From: an uncultured Bacteroidales bacterium
GTDB taxonomy: Bacteria > Bacteroidota > Bacteroidia > Bacteroidales > P3
Length of the DNA: 64,000 nt
NCBI GenBank assembly: GCA_947168665.1
Contig: CAMVMX010000001.1
Span: 327,325 to 391,324 of the forward strand
Reading direction: 5' to 3'
Position 1 is the stretch's first letter. The number at the start of each line of letters is the position of its first letter. A program made the translations under genes and the position numbers. This document shows positions 35,045-42,977 of the stretch, in pieces. A model generated the notes under the pieces. That model made no database searches. It was not told the DNA's origin and saw only the letters and a list, made by a program, of their open reading frames with translations.

Positions 35045-35890
35045 ATGGCAACAGCATTGATTATTGAAGACGAGTACTTGGCCGTACAGCATCTCACCCG
35101 GCTTCTTGCCGAGGTGGCACCCGAAGTGCAGGTGCTGGGCCTGCTACAGTCGGTCGAAGAGTCCGTCGAGTGGTTCAAATCCCCAGCCGAAAGGGGCGAG
35201 GGGTGCACCACTCCCCCACCGGCCTCTTCTTCATCCCCCATGCCAGACATGGTGTTTATGGACATTCACCTGGCCGACGGCTTGGCGTTCCGCATTTTCG
35301 AGCAGGTCAAGGTCCCCTGCCCCATCATCTTCACCACGGCCTATGACCAGTATGCACTGCAAGCCTTCCAGGTAAACAGCATCGACTATCTGCTCAAACC
35401 CATCAGCGCCGCCGACCTGCGCCGTGCCCTCGACAAGCTGGGCAGCCGCGCCGCTCCCCCCGCCACCGACGACGCCCTGCACCGCGCCATCGAAATGCTG
35501 GACCGCCACTACCACCAATACAAGCGCTATTTCCTCATCCCCCTGCGCGACAAACTCGTACCCATTGACGTGAGGGACATTGCCTGCATCTATATCGACA
35601 ATTCGAACCCCAGCGGCCACAGTGCCTCCATAGCCCTGATGATGGACGGCACAACCCACCCCCTCTCGGGCCCGCTCGACATCATCATGGGGCAGCTCGA
35701 CCCTTCGGCCTTCTTCCGTGCCAACCGACAGTATATCGTGGCACACCGCGCCATCAAAGACATTTCGGTGTGGCTGCTGGGCAAGTACATGCTGACGCTC
35801 ACTGCCCCGACACCGGACCGCATCATCATCCCCAAGGCCCGCATCGGGCAGTTCAAGCAGTGGTACACCGACGCATTGTCTGAAAACTAA
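35045..35890 (+). CDS. LytTR-family response regulator
   Basis: 281 aa from the ATG at 35045. The receiver domain has IIEDEYLA at the N-terminus, phospho-acceptor Asp73 in PDMVFMDIHLADGL, Thr in FTTAYDQYA and Lys in DYLLKPI. A LytTR DNA-binding domain follows (about 175-280: YFLIPLRDKLVPIDVRDI, FFRANRQYIVAHRAI). Unusual: a Pro/Ser/Gly-rich insert (about residues 46-66) lies before the phospho-acceptor strand, where most receivers have only a short loop. Partner of the preceding kinase; probably controls the exporter operon. Confidence 0.9.
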   Translation: MATALIIEDEYLAVQHLTRLLAEVAPEVQVLGLLQSVEESVEWFKSPAERGEGCTTPPPASSSSPMPDMVFMDIHLADGLAFRIFEQVKVPCPIIFTTAYDQYALQAFQVNSIDYLLKPISAADLRRALDKLGSRAAPPATDDALHRAIEMLDRHYHQYKRYFLIPLRDKLVPIDVRDIACIYIDNSNPSGHSASIALMMDGTTHPLSGPLDIIMGQLDPSAFFRANRQYIVAHRAIKDISVWLLGKYMLTLTAPTPDRIIIPKARIGQFKQWYTDALSEN

Positions 35891-35968
35891 AACTTGCAAG
35901 TTCCATATAGCGGTGGCTCTTGGCGGCTGTCTCTATGGCCGCCCGACAGCTGCTTGTTCCACTATCAA

Positions 35969-36011
35969 GATTCCCCCCTTCGACGGCTGGCGGCAGTCGA
36001 AGGGGGGAATC
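35969..36011. terminator. Strong hairpin between convergent operons
   Basis: GATTCCCCCCTTCGAC (35969-35984) pairs perfectly over 16 bp with 35996-36011 across an 11-nt loop. It lies between the stop of the LytTR gene and that of the PAP2 gene and should block transcription both ways, despite lacking T-tracts. Confidence 0.6.
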
Positions 36012-36071
36012 TGTGTCACCGATGCAGGGGTGAAGGAGCGGACTTAGACCGAAACGGCGGCAGCGGAACGG

Positions 36072-36863
36072 TCAGAAAACAAAGGTCAGGGGCAGCACGA
36101 AGGCTCCGGCCGGCGGGGCGTCGCCGGGCTGCGCGGGAGCCACGCGGGTGCGGACATAGTGGGCCAGCAGGGCCGAGGCGGTGCCGAGCAAGGCTCCGGC
36201 CAGAACGTCGGAGGGATAGTGGGCCCCGATGTAGAGGCGGCTGAAACCCACCGCCGTGGCCCAGAGGTAGGCGGGAACAACGTAGTACCACTCGGGGTGG
36301 AGGATGGCGACCGAGGTGGCGGCGGCGAAAGTGAAGGAGGTGTGGCCGGAGGGGAAGGAGGCACTGGCCACATGCTGCAGACATACGAGGTCGGACGGAT
36401 AGGCCACCCAGGGGCGTGGCCGCCCCACGGCTTTCTTGATGCCCATAGTGGCGGCGGCACAGAAGGCCATGGCGAGGGTGGCGTCGAGGGCGTCGTTGCC
36501 GACAGCGGTGCGGCGGGCGGGATCGGAGGTGGCCAGGGCCGCGACGGCGTGGCCGAGGGCGGGCAGGGGCGCGAGGACGAAGGTGTTGCTGACGGCCACG
36601 ACCACACGGTCGGCCACGGGGGTGCGGCGCAGCTGGAGCTGTTTGAGGACGGTGTAGTCAAATGTGACGGGGGTGGCCGGGAGAGAAGTGGCACGGAGGC
36701 TGTCGGCAGCCTCAGACGGCCGGACGGCGAGGGTGTCCACCGCCTGCCCCCTCAGGTGGAGGGGGATCAGCAGGAGGAAGACAGATACCCATAATCCCTT
36801 TCGGAGATTGTGGATTGGGAAATGCGAATTGAAAGTCACTGTCGGGATGGCGCGGGGGGTCAT
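36072..36863 (-). CDS. PAP2-superfamily phosphatase, exported
   Basis: 263 aa. The three-part PAP2 signature is complete: KKAVGRPRPW, FPSGHTSF and SRLYIGAHYPSDVLAG. The N-terminus has a hydrophobic signal or anchor (about 21-38), and later helices place the active site outside the cytoplasm. Family members remove phosphate from lipids such as undecaprenyl pyrophosphate, phosphatidic acid or lipid A; this one may do any of these. Its ATG overlaps the TGA of the PPDK-like gene (ATGA, 36860-36863), so translation is coupled. Last gene of a four-gene minus-strand operon. Confidence 0.88.
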   Translation of the reverse strand: MTPRAIPTVTFNSHFPIHNLRKGLWVSVFLLLIPLHLRGQAVDTLAVRPSEAADSLRATSLPATPVTFDYTVLKQLQLRRTPVADRVVVAVSNTFVLAPLPALGHAVAALATSDPARRTAVGNDALDATLAMAFCAAATMGIKKAVGRPRPWVAYPSDLVCLQHVASASFPSGHTSFTFAAATSVAILHPEWYYVVPAYLWATAVGFSRLYIGAHYPSDVLAGALLGTASALLAHYVRTRVAPAQPGDAPPAGAFVLPLTFVF

Positions 36864-39517
36864 AGGCGGCGGAGTTCTTCAATCTGGGCTACTTTGTAGG
36901 GCTGGGTGAGGTCGAATATCTCGGCGAGGGGGCGCGAGAGCTTCTCGACCAGGATGTGGGTGTTGTCCTGGTGTTCGATGGCCTCGAGTTCGCGGGCTAT
37001 GTGAGTCCAGTCGTGGGTGGAAGTGATGAGGGGGACGAAGGTGAGGAGGTCGAAGTTGAGGATGGTCATGTCGTCGATGCCTTCGTTCTCGATGCGGCTG
37101 TGTGCACGGGCAAGGCGGATTTCGCCCACTTCGGCCAGCACCTGCTGGTATTTCTCGTAGAGGACATATTCGTTGAGGAGGAAGGCGACGATGCGGTCGC
37201 TGAGGCGGTTCCAGACGGTGTGGGAGATGGGGCGGGACACGAAGCGGCCCAGCATGAACGAGCCGGCGGTGAGACCGGTGAGGCCGCGCTCGAGACAGAT
37301 GCGCGAGACGGTCTGGAAGAAGTCGACCTGGTGGTTGGTGCCAAGGAGGAGGAAGACGCGCGACTGGTCGAGATGGGAACCCATCTTACTTTGCAGTACC
37401 TCCCGGACGTATTGGTCGGAGTGGAAGGTGTACCAGTTGTTGACGAGGGCTTTGGCGGTGTCAGGGAGGTCCTGGAGTTCGAGGCGGATGAGGCGCGCCA
37501 ACTTGTCGAGGTCGTCGATGACGGAGGCCTGCTGGCTGGTGACGATGTCTTGGTAGTCGACGTAGGCACTCTTCATTTCGGCAAAGAAGCGGGCCTCGTC
37601 GGGGGTGAGTTCGACGGGTTCGCCATGAAGGTATTTGGTGAAGCGGGCGGGCTTGAAGTCGGCGGTGCCTTTGTAGATAGTCTGCTGGCGGCTGGATACT
37701 GTCACGCGATCCAGCTCGTGGAGGACGAGGCCGTCCTCGTTGATGACGAGGTCTTCGCCGTCGCGCCGCTCGAAACGGATGCCATAGCTGTGGAGGTCGA
37801 GGAGGGCCGGGATGCCGTAGCCACGGCAGGCGGTGACGACGTGGATGGCGGCAGGAGTCATGCTGAGGATGGCGTGGACTTCGTTGAGGGTGATGGTGTC
37901 CTCGGGCACAAAGCGTTCCTGGCAGAGGCACACCTGCTCGCCACGGGCCACCATCTCGCGGGCTTTGGCAGCGGAGAAGCAGAGCACGGCACTGATGGCG
38001 GTGCGGGGGAGGACGCTGATGCCGCGGCCAAAGTATTGAAGGCGCTGCATGGAGCGGTCGTCGATGGAGGCGGATACAATCTGGCGGAGGTGGTAGGGCT
38101 TGATGATGTCCATGACTTGCGAGCGGTTGATGCGGCCCTCGCGCAGGAGGTCGATGGCGGCGATGAGGGCGGCCCGCCCGGTCATTTCGCTCATGTTGAG
38201 CTGCAGGACGGAGAAGAGGCTGACTTGGCGCGGGCGTGTCTCGACGGCGAACTCGATGGTGACGGGCGAGTGGTAGCGCTCCTCAAGCTTGACGAGGAGG
38301 GGGTGGAAGTGGTAGACGGCGGGAAAATCGGCCTTGATGGTGTCGCGGTTGGAGTAGGCGCAGTCGTCGGAGGTGACGTCGCCGGTCATGATTTCTTCGC
38401 CGAAGATATTGCGGTAGCTCTCAATTTGGCTGCCTTTGCCGGTGCGGCTGTGGCGGCTGTAGAGGACACCGGGATAGGAGGCGTTGTTGCCGATGGTCCA
38501 GACCATGCGCTGCAGGATGAGCGAGGGCGAGGCCTGCTTGCCCTGCATGAAGGTGAGGATGAGGTCCTGGTTGTTGGTGTAGAACGAGTAGACATAGCGG
38601 GTGAGCTGGAGGGCTTGGTAGAAGGCGTCGGTGAGGAGGTTCTCGCCATCGGGGCGGGCAGCGATGATTTCGTCCTCCATCTCGGCAATGCGTTTTTGCT
38701 GCAGGGGGGTGGAGAGGGCGATGTCGGAGGTGTCGTATTTGCGCTCGATGCCGAGCATCTCGCAGAGGGTGTGGAGGGTGGACAGGTAGACGCGATTGCC
38801 CATATTGTTGTCGTAGGCACGGCAGAGGGCGCGGTAGGTGGTGCGGGTGACGCCGATGTTGAGGAGGGTGGGCATGAGGCCGGGGATGTATTGCGGCATG
38901 GCGCAACGGATGGCGAAGACGAGGGGGTGTTTGGCGTCGCCCAGTTTGAGGTTGGACATTATCTCGAGATTGTGAAGGGCTTGGGCAAGCCGTTCTTCGA
39001 GGTGTTCGGGATGACGCGAGAGCTGCGAGGTGAGGATGACGAAGTCGGGCACGGGATAGCAGTTTTGGGTGAGTTCGAGAAGCATGCGTCCCTTGTAGCT
39101 GATTTCCTGGTCGGTGAAGTCGCGGGCGGTGAGGGCGGTGATGAGTTCCTCGTTCTCGACGATGGGGTGTGATTCAACATAGTCGATAATCCACTGCCGG
39201 AAGTGGCGCCGATGCGAGGCGAGGGAGGCTGCCTGCTCAGGGGTGGCGGTGCCGTCGCGCTCGGCAAGCAGAAGGCGCAGAAATTGCTCTTTTTGTTCGC
39301 CACGGGTTTTGAGGAGGAGGTACATGTCGTACCAGCGCGGGGGGATTTCGCGTGGGGTGGTCTCGCCATCGAGGGTGTAGATGACGGTGCCGGGCTTGTT
39401 GCCTTCGAGGGTGTTGTCGGCATCGTCTACATCGCAGTTGAAAACTTCTGGACCGCATTGCGCATAGCGGCGTACCATGTGGTAGTTGGGGTAACTGGCT
39501 CTGATGAGTATTTCCAT
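36860..39517 (-). CDS. PPDK/PEP-synthase-like protein without the PEP-binding barrel
   Basis: 885 aa. After about 160 unrecognised residues the order follows pyruvate phosphate dikinase: a divergent ATP-grasp with CYPVPDFVIL and FAIRCAMPQYIPGLMPTLLN (compare the PPDK Arg and MPGMMDT motif), VLYSRHSRTGKGS, GEEIMTGDV, and VTIEFAVE. A swivelling phosphohistidine domain follows, with GRGISVLPRTAISAVLCFSA and His559 in AIHVVTACRGYG, aligned with the TSHAAVVARG site. The C-terminal TIM barrel that binds PEP/pyruvate is absent; instead there are about 270 helical residues of unknown fold. It may transfer phosphate from ATP through His559 to an unknown acceptor. It follows the S41 gene by 77 bp. Confidence 0.72.
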   Translation of the reverse strand: MEILIRASYPNYHMVRRYAQCGPEVFNCDVDDADNTLEGNKPGTVIYTLDGETTPREIPPRWYDMYLLLKTRGEQKEQFLRLLLAERDGTATPEQAASLASHRRHFRQWIIDYVESHPIVENEELITALTARDFTDQEISYKGRMLLELTQNCYPVPDFVILTSQLSRHPEHLEERLAQALHNLEIMSNLKLGDAKHPLVFAIRCAMPQYIPGLMPTLLNIGVTRTTYRALCRAYDNNMGNRVYLSTLHTLCEMLGIERKYDTSDIALSTPLQQKRIAEMEDEIIAARPDGENLLTDAFYQALQLTRYVYSFYTNNQDLILTFMQGKQASPSLILQRMVWTIGNNASYPGVLYSRHSRTGKGSQIESYRNIFGEEIMTGDVTSDDCAYSNRDTIKADFPAVYHFHPLLVKLEERYHSPVTIEFAVETRPRQVSLFSVLQLNMSEMTGRAALIAAIDLLREGRINRSQVMDIIKPYHLRQIVSASIDDRSMQRLQYFGRGISVLPRTAISAVLCFSAAKAREMVARGEQVCLCQERFVPEDTITLNEVHAILSMTPAAIHVVTACRGYGIPALLDLHSYGIRFERRDGEDLVINEDGLVLHELDRVTVSSRQQTIYKGTADFKPARFTKYLHGEPVELTPDEARFFAEMKSAYVDYQDIVTSQQASVIDDLDKLARLIRLELQDLPDTAKALVNNWYTFHSDQYVREVLQSKMGSHLDQSRVFLLLGTNHQVDFFQTVSRICLERGLTGLTAGSFMLGRFVSRPISHTVWNRLSDRIVAFLLNEYVLYEKYQQVLAEVGEIRLARAHSRIENEGIDDMTILNFDLLTFVPLITSTHDWTHIARELEAIEHQDNTHILVEKLSRPLAEIFDLTQPYKVAQIEELRRL

Positions 39518-39594
39518 ACTGTTAGTGATTGGTGAATGTGTTATTGGTGTACAATGATAAATAGTATTTGGCGATTGGTTAATTCTTGATGCTG

Positions 39595-40659
39595 TTAGAT
39601 TGTGTTCTTACTGGCGGTGATGAGTAGGCAGGCGGAGTCGATGATGTTGTCGCGGCGGAGGCGGAAGGCCTGCTCGCGGTCGAAGGGGAGGAGTATGTCG
39701 GGCGGGACACCATTCTCGTAGTTGCAGCCGTCGAGGGCCAGTGTGCGGGTGATGGAGAAGCGGTAGACCCAGCCGTTGGGGAGTGTGCCACAGGTGGGGA
39801 GGCCCAGCCCGCCGCCGGTGGTGTCGCCCATGAGGAGGATGTTGTCGTAGGCCTGTGTGGCGATGGCAAAGGTGCTGGTGGCACTAAAGCAACCACGGTC
39901 GATGAGGACGACGACGGGAAGCGAGAAGATGTCGCCATCGTTGACGGGAGCGTAGGTGGGGACAAGGGGCGTGAAGCTGTCGTGGGCGGGGCCGGACTTA
40001 ATCTGGCTACGATAGAGGACCTGCCCATGGGAGGGCATGACGCCGAGGATGCGGTCAATGTTGAGAAGGTTGCCACCCCCGTTGCCGCGCAGGTCGAGAA
40101 TCATGCCCTTGGCATTGGGGTAGGAGGCTATGATGTGGCGCAAACCTGCGAGAGATACAGTGTTGGAGAAGGAGCCATAGTAGATGTAGATGACTTGTCC
40201 GCCACAAAGCGGGGCGTGAGCCATGCCGCCGGTGCTGTGGTAGCCGACACCGAGATAGCTCAGCACCACGGTCTCAATGTCGATGCCTGACTGGGCATAG
40301 AAGCGGCGATGGACAGTGTCGGAACGCGAAGCATCGAAGGAGGAGTAGAGGTTGACATGACCGTCGTTGAGGCAGTTGAGCATAGCGGCGCAGAGCGCAA
40401 AGAGGCTGTCGGCTTCCATGGTGTCGGTCACCTTCGGGCGGAGGGAATCGTAGACAGCCTGCCAGTCCACCTGCTTGACGTCGAACATGGAGTACTGCTG
40501 GTCGACCCTCTGCCAAAGGTGGTCGAAGGTGCGCACCGCATCGCCACGGGACTCGTACATGAAGGCCTTCTCACAGCCCGATGTGAGGAGAAGGGACATG
40601 AACAGTCCCACGGTGGTCAGCCGATGGAAGGATGACTTGTGGGGAAATATATGTTTCAT
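39595..40659 (-). CDS. S41 (C-terminal processing/tricorn-like) peptidase lipoprotein
   Basis: 354 aa from the ATG at 40659, with a lipoprotein signal (LLLTSGC, Cys29). It resembles S41 proteases: a helical N-terminal domain (FDHLWQRVDQQYSMFDVK), then the catalytic core with LDLRGNGGGN near 220, VVVLIDRGCFSATSTFAIA holding the nucleophile Ser, and DTTGGGLGLP. No PDZ domain is evident. Predicted to cleave proteins in the periplasm or at the outer membrane. Its start overlaps the stop of the upstream barrel gene (ATGA at 40656-40659), so the two are translationally coupled. Confidence 0.88.
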   Translation of the reverse strand: MKHIFPHKSSFHRLTTVGLFMSLLLTSGCEKAFMYESRGDAVRTFDHLWQRVDQQYSMFDVKQVDWQAVYDSLRPKVTDTMEADSLFALCAAMLNCLNDGHVNLYSSFDASRSDTVHRRFYAQSGIDIETVVLSYLGVGYHSTGGMAHAPLCGGQVIYIYYGSFSNTVSLAGLRHIIASYPNAKGMILDLRGNGGGNLLNIDRILGVMPSHGQVLYRSQIKSGPAHDSFTPLVPTYAPVNDGDIFSLPVVVLIDRGCFSATSTFAIATQAYDNILLMGDTTGGGLGLPTCGTLPNGWVYRFSITRTLALDGCNYENGVPPDILLPFDREQAFRLRRDNIIDSACLLITASKNTI

Positions 40660-41453
40660 AGGTTGACTATCAATTGGAATGTTAAACCATGTGAGGCTTG
40701 CTGGAACCGCCACGGGGCTTTGAGGCCGTCGGCCGAGACACGCGAGGTGAGGTACTGCCAGCAATAGGCAAGCCCCACCTCGTTGCCCGAAGAGAGGGAG
40801 CGGCGCACCCCCACCTGTGTGGCAAGACCGGTGCAGCCAGCCGGATACCACTGGTACTGGTCGAATGCACAGGCTACGGGATTGGACACATCGCGGTCGT
40901 AATTGTTGACATACGAGAAGCCGGGACGGAGCATCAACGCAAGGGGCTCGGCCCAAGCCTGCAGATAGGCCATCCAGCGGGCCCAACGATACTCACAGCG
41001 GCCAGAGAGCCGTAGCCTGATGAAATTGGACATGCCTACACTGGAGTTGTTGTGCTGCGGATTGTATCGGATGTCGAAGAGGTCGTCCACCCGGACACCA
41101 GCCCAAAGGGTCCAACCTCTACCACGATAGGCGCGCCGGAGCAACTCGCAATGAGCCGACAGCTGCCCCCCATAGGTGAATAAACTGCTCAGGCGGAAAC
41201 TGTAGCCGTAAGTGCCGACATGAAGGCCGAGACCCGCGTCCCAACGCCATTGGGCGAGCGACTGTTCGACGCGGGCTCCGCCCGCCAACTCGGGGCCTTT
41301 GAGGATGAGGGGACCAGCCCCCATGTCACGGTATAGACCCACTCCGCCCGTGCCTTCGAGCGAGAGCAGCAGGGGGCTGGCTCCGCCCGGCTGCGCGGCA
41401 AGCGACAGAGGCAGAAAGAGCATTGGGAAAAGCAGTACAAAAAGAGGTCTCAT
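40656..41453 (-). CDS. Outer-membrane beta-barrel protein of unknown function
   Basis: 265 aa with a signal peptide (MRPLFVLLFPMLFLPLSLAA). The mature part alternates polar and aromatic/hydrophobic residues like an outer-membrane barrel (for example WTLWAGVRVDDLFDIRYN, RLRLSGRCEYRWARWMAYL) and ends in IVNL. No specific family recognised. First gene of a minus-strand operon with an S41 protease lipoprotein, the PPDK-like protein and the PAP2 phosphatase. Confidence 0.78.
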   Translation of the reverse strand: MRPLFVLLFPMLFLPLSLAAQPGGASPLLLSLEGTGGVGLYRDMGAGPLILKGPELAGGARVEQSLAQWRWDAGLGLHVGTYGYSFRLSSLFTYGGQLSAHCELLRRAYRGRGWTLWAGVRVDDLFDIRYNPQHNNSSVGMSNFIRLRLSGRCEYRWARWMAYLQAWAEPLALMLRPGFSYVNNYDRDVSNPVACAFDQYQWYPAGCTGLATQVGVRRSLSSGNEVGLAYCWQYLTSRVSADGLKAPWRFQQASHGLTFQLIVNL

Positions 41454-41494
41454 AAAAATTTCTTCAAAAAATCATCTATTCAAAAAAAAAGATT

Positions 41495-41502
41495 TATCTT
41501 TG
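41495..41502 (+). promoter_or_regulatory. Promoter -7 element of the coiled-coil lipoprotein gene
   Basis: TATCTTTG matches TAnnTTTG and lies about 62 bp before the ATG at 41564. No clear -33 element. Confidence 0.6.
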
Positions 41503-41513
41503 CATTCCGATTA

Positions 41514-41521
41514 CAAAAGTA
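41514..41521 (-). promoter_or_regulatory. Promoter -7 element of the barrel/S41/PPDK-like/PAP2 operon
   Basis: TACTTTTG on the minus strand (41521-41514) matches TAnnTTTG. It faces away from the plus-strand element at 41495-41502, only 11 bp apart, so the two transcripts may compete. Confidence 0.5.
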
Positions 41522-41563
41522 CAAAAAAATATTCACATAGATAAATTTAAATACATAAATACA

Positions 41564-42943
41564 ATGAAGACAATGAGAAAGGTATCTATTTTCAAGGTGG
41601 TCGCAGTGACAATTATGACTATCGGCTGCCTTGTTTCGTGCAACCAAAACAGTCAAAATGGACCCACTGTGAACGAAATGCAGACCCGCCTGAACGACAT
41701 CATGAAGGAGTATCAGGAGATGCAGAGCACCTGTGACGACTATAGCCGCCAGCTGGCCGAGAAGGACAGCTCCATCCAGGCTCAGGCTGCCGAGATCCAA
41801 CGTCTGATTGACCAACTGAACACTTCTGGATCTAAGGGCACGGTGAGCGCGAAGGGTTCGCGCACTGGTTCGAAGGTGAGCGGTGCCAAACTGAAAAAAC
41901 TGAATGCCGAACTCGCTTCCCGCAAGGCCGAAATCAACCGTCTGCAGGAGCGCCTGAACCAACAAACCGCCGAACTCAACGCCCTGAAAGCCGCCGACAA
42001 CTATGCCGACCGCGAGGCTATGGCCCGGTTGCAGATGCTGGTGAAAGACCAGGATGCCCGCATCGTTGCCCTGACCAACGACAAGGTGGCCCTCACCTGC
42101 ATCAACGACTCGCTGGTGGCTCATGTGGCTTACCTCATGGGACAGCGCATTGAAAGCCAGAAGGTGGTCAACACCGACTGTGCCGCTCAAGTGGCTTCGC
42201 TCCAGGAGCAGGTGGCCAACCAGCAGAACGAAATCAACCGCCTGAGAGAAGAACTGGCCAAACAGGTGGCCCTGGCCAATGAGGCTACCAAGAACGCCAA
42301 CAACGCCGCCGCCGAGACCAAGTCCTCTGCCGCCAAGACCAAGGGTTCCATCAACAAGAAACTTGCCCAGCTGCAGGCCCAGTGCGATGAGTACTACGAA
42401 GAGCTGGAACGTCTCCGCGCCGAGAATATCCTCCTGAAAAACGAGAACGACAGCCTGCGCAGCCAGGTGGTGTCAATGAAAAAGAATGTCGAGAACGTGG
42501 CCGTGGAGAACGCCAAGATGGCCGCCAAGATGAGTCGCGCCTCCGTCCTCTCCACATCAGAACTGAACGTCACCCCGCTCAAACGCCTCAGCAACGGCAC
42601 CGGCAAACCCACCTCGCGTGCCTCCGCAACCCATGCTTTCCGCATCGAGGGCTACCTGATGGGCAACGCTGTGGTCGAACCCGGCACCATCACCCTCTAC
42701 GCTGTCATCACCTCGCCCTCTAACGTAGTGCTGCACAACGGAACTGTCGAGCAAAAATTCGATGCCAACGGTGTCCGCACCACCTACACGATGGTTCAGG
42801 CCTACGAATTCACCGGCCAGACCCGTCCGTTTGACATGAGCTGGAGCTGCGACGACCAGACCGAACTTGAGGCTGGTGTCTACAGACTGAGCCTCTATGC
42901 CAACGGCAACCTCATCGGTGTCACTGAGTTCAAGTTGAAATAA
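41564..42943 (+). CDS. Coiled-coil lipoprotein
   Basis: 459 aa. Lipoprotein signal with Cys26 in CLVSC. From about residue 35 to 320 the protein is almost entirely heptad coiled coil (NRLQERLNQQTAELNALK, NRLREELAKQVALANEATK), broken by a Ser/Gly/Lys-rich segment near 88-108. The last 105 residues form a compact beta domain (THAFRIEGYLMGNAVVEPG to LIGVTEFKLK). It is probably anchored in a membrane and spans the periplasm, perhaps as a tether or scaffold; no family assignment. It has its own promoter, and murL follows 34 bp later. Confidence 0.82.
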   Translation: MKTMRKVSIFKVVAVTIMTIGCLVSCNQNSQNGPTVNEMQTRLNDIMKEYQEMQSTCDDYSRQLAEKDSSIQAQAAEIQRLIDQLNTSGSKGTVSAKGSRTGSKVSGAKLKKLNAELASRKAEINRLQERLNQQTAELNALKAADNYADREAMARLQMLVKDQDARIVALTNDKVALTCINDSLVAHVAYLMGQRIESQKVVNTDCAAQVASLQEQVANQQNEINRLREELAKQVALANEATKNANNAAAETKSSAAKTKGSINKKLAQLQAQCDEYYEELERLRAENILLKNENDSLRSQVVSMKKNVENVAVENAKMAAKMSRASVLSTSELNVTPLKRLSNGTGKPTSRASATHAFRIEGYLMGNAVVEPGTITLYAVITSPSNVVLHNGTVEQKFDANGVRTTYTMVQAYEFTGQTRPFDMSWSCDDQTELEAGVYRLSLYANGNLIGVTEFKLK

Positions 42944-42977
42944 TAAGGCTGCGGCCAAGCCGTTGCGAATATAAAAG

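Noticed and set aside
36956..39172. Long open frame opposite the PPDK-like gene (738 aa)
   Set aside because: Its product is Val/Glu/Gly/Asp-rich low-complexity sequence, a mirror of GC-rich codons on the other strand; the minus-strand frame has clear PPDK motifs.
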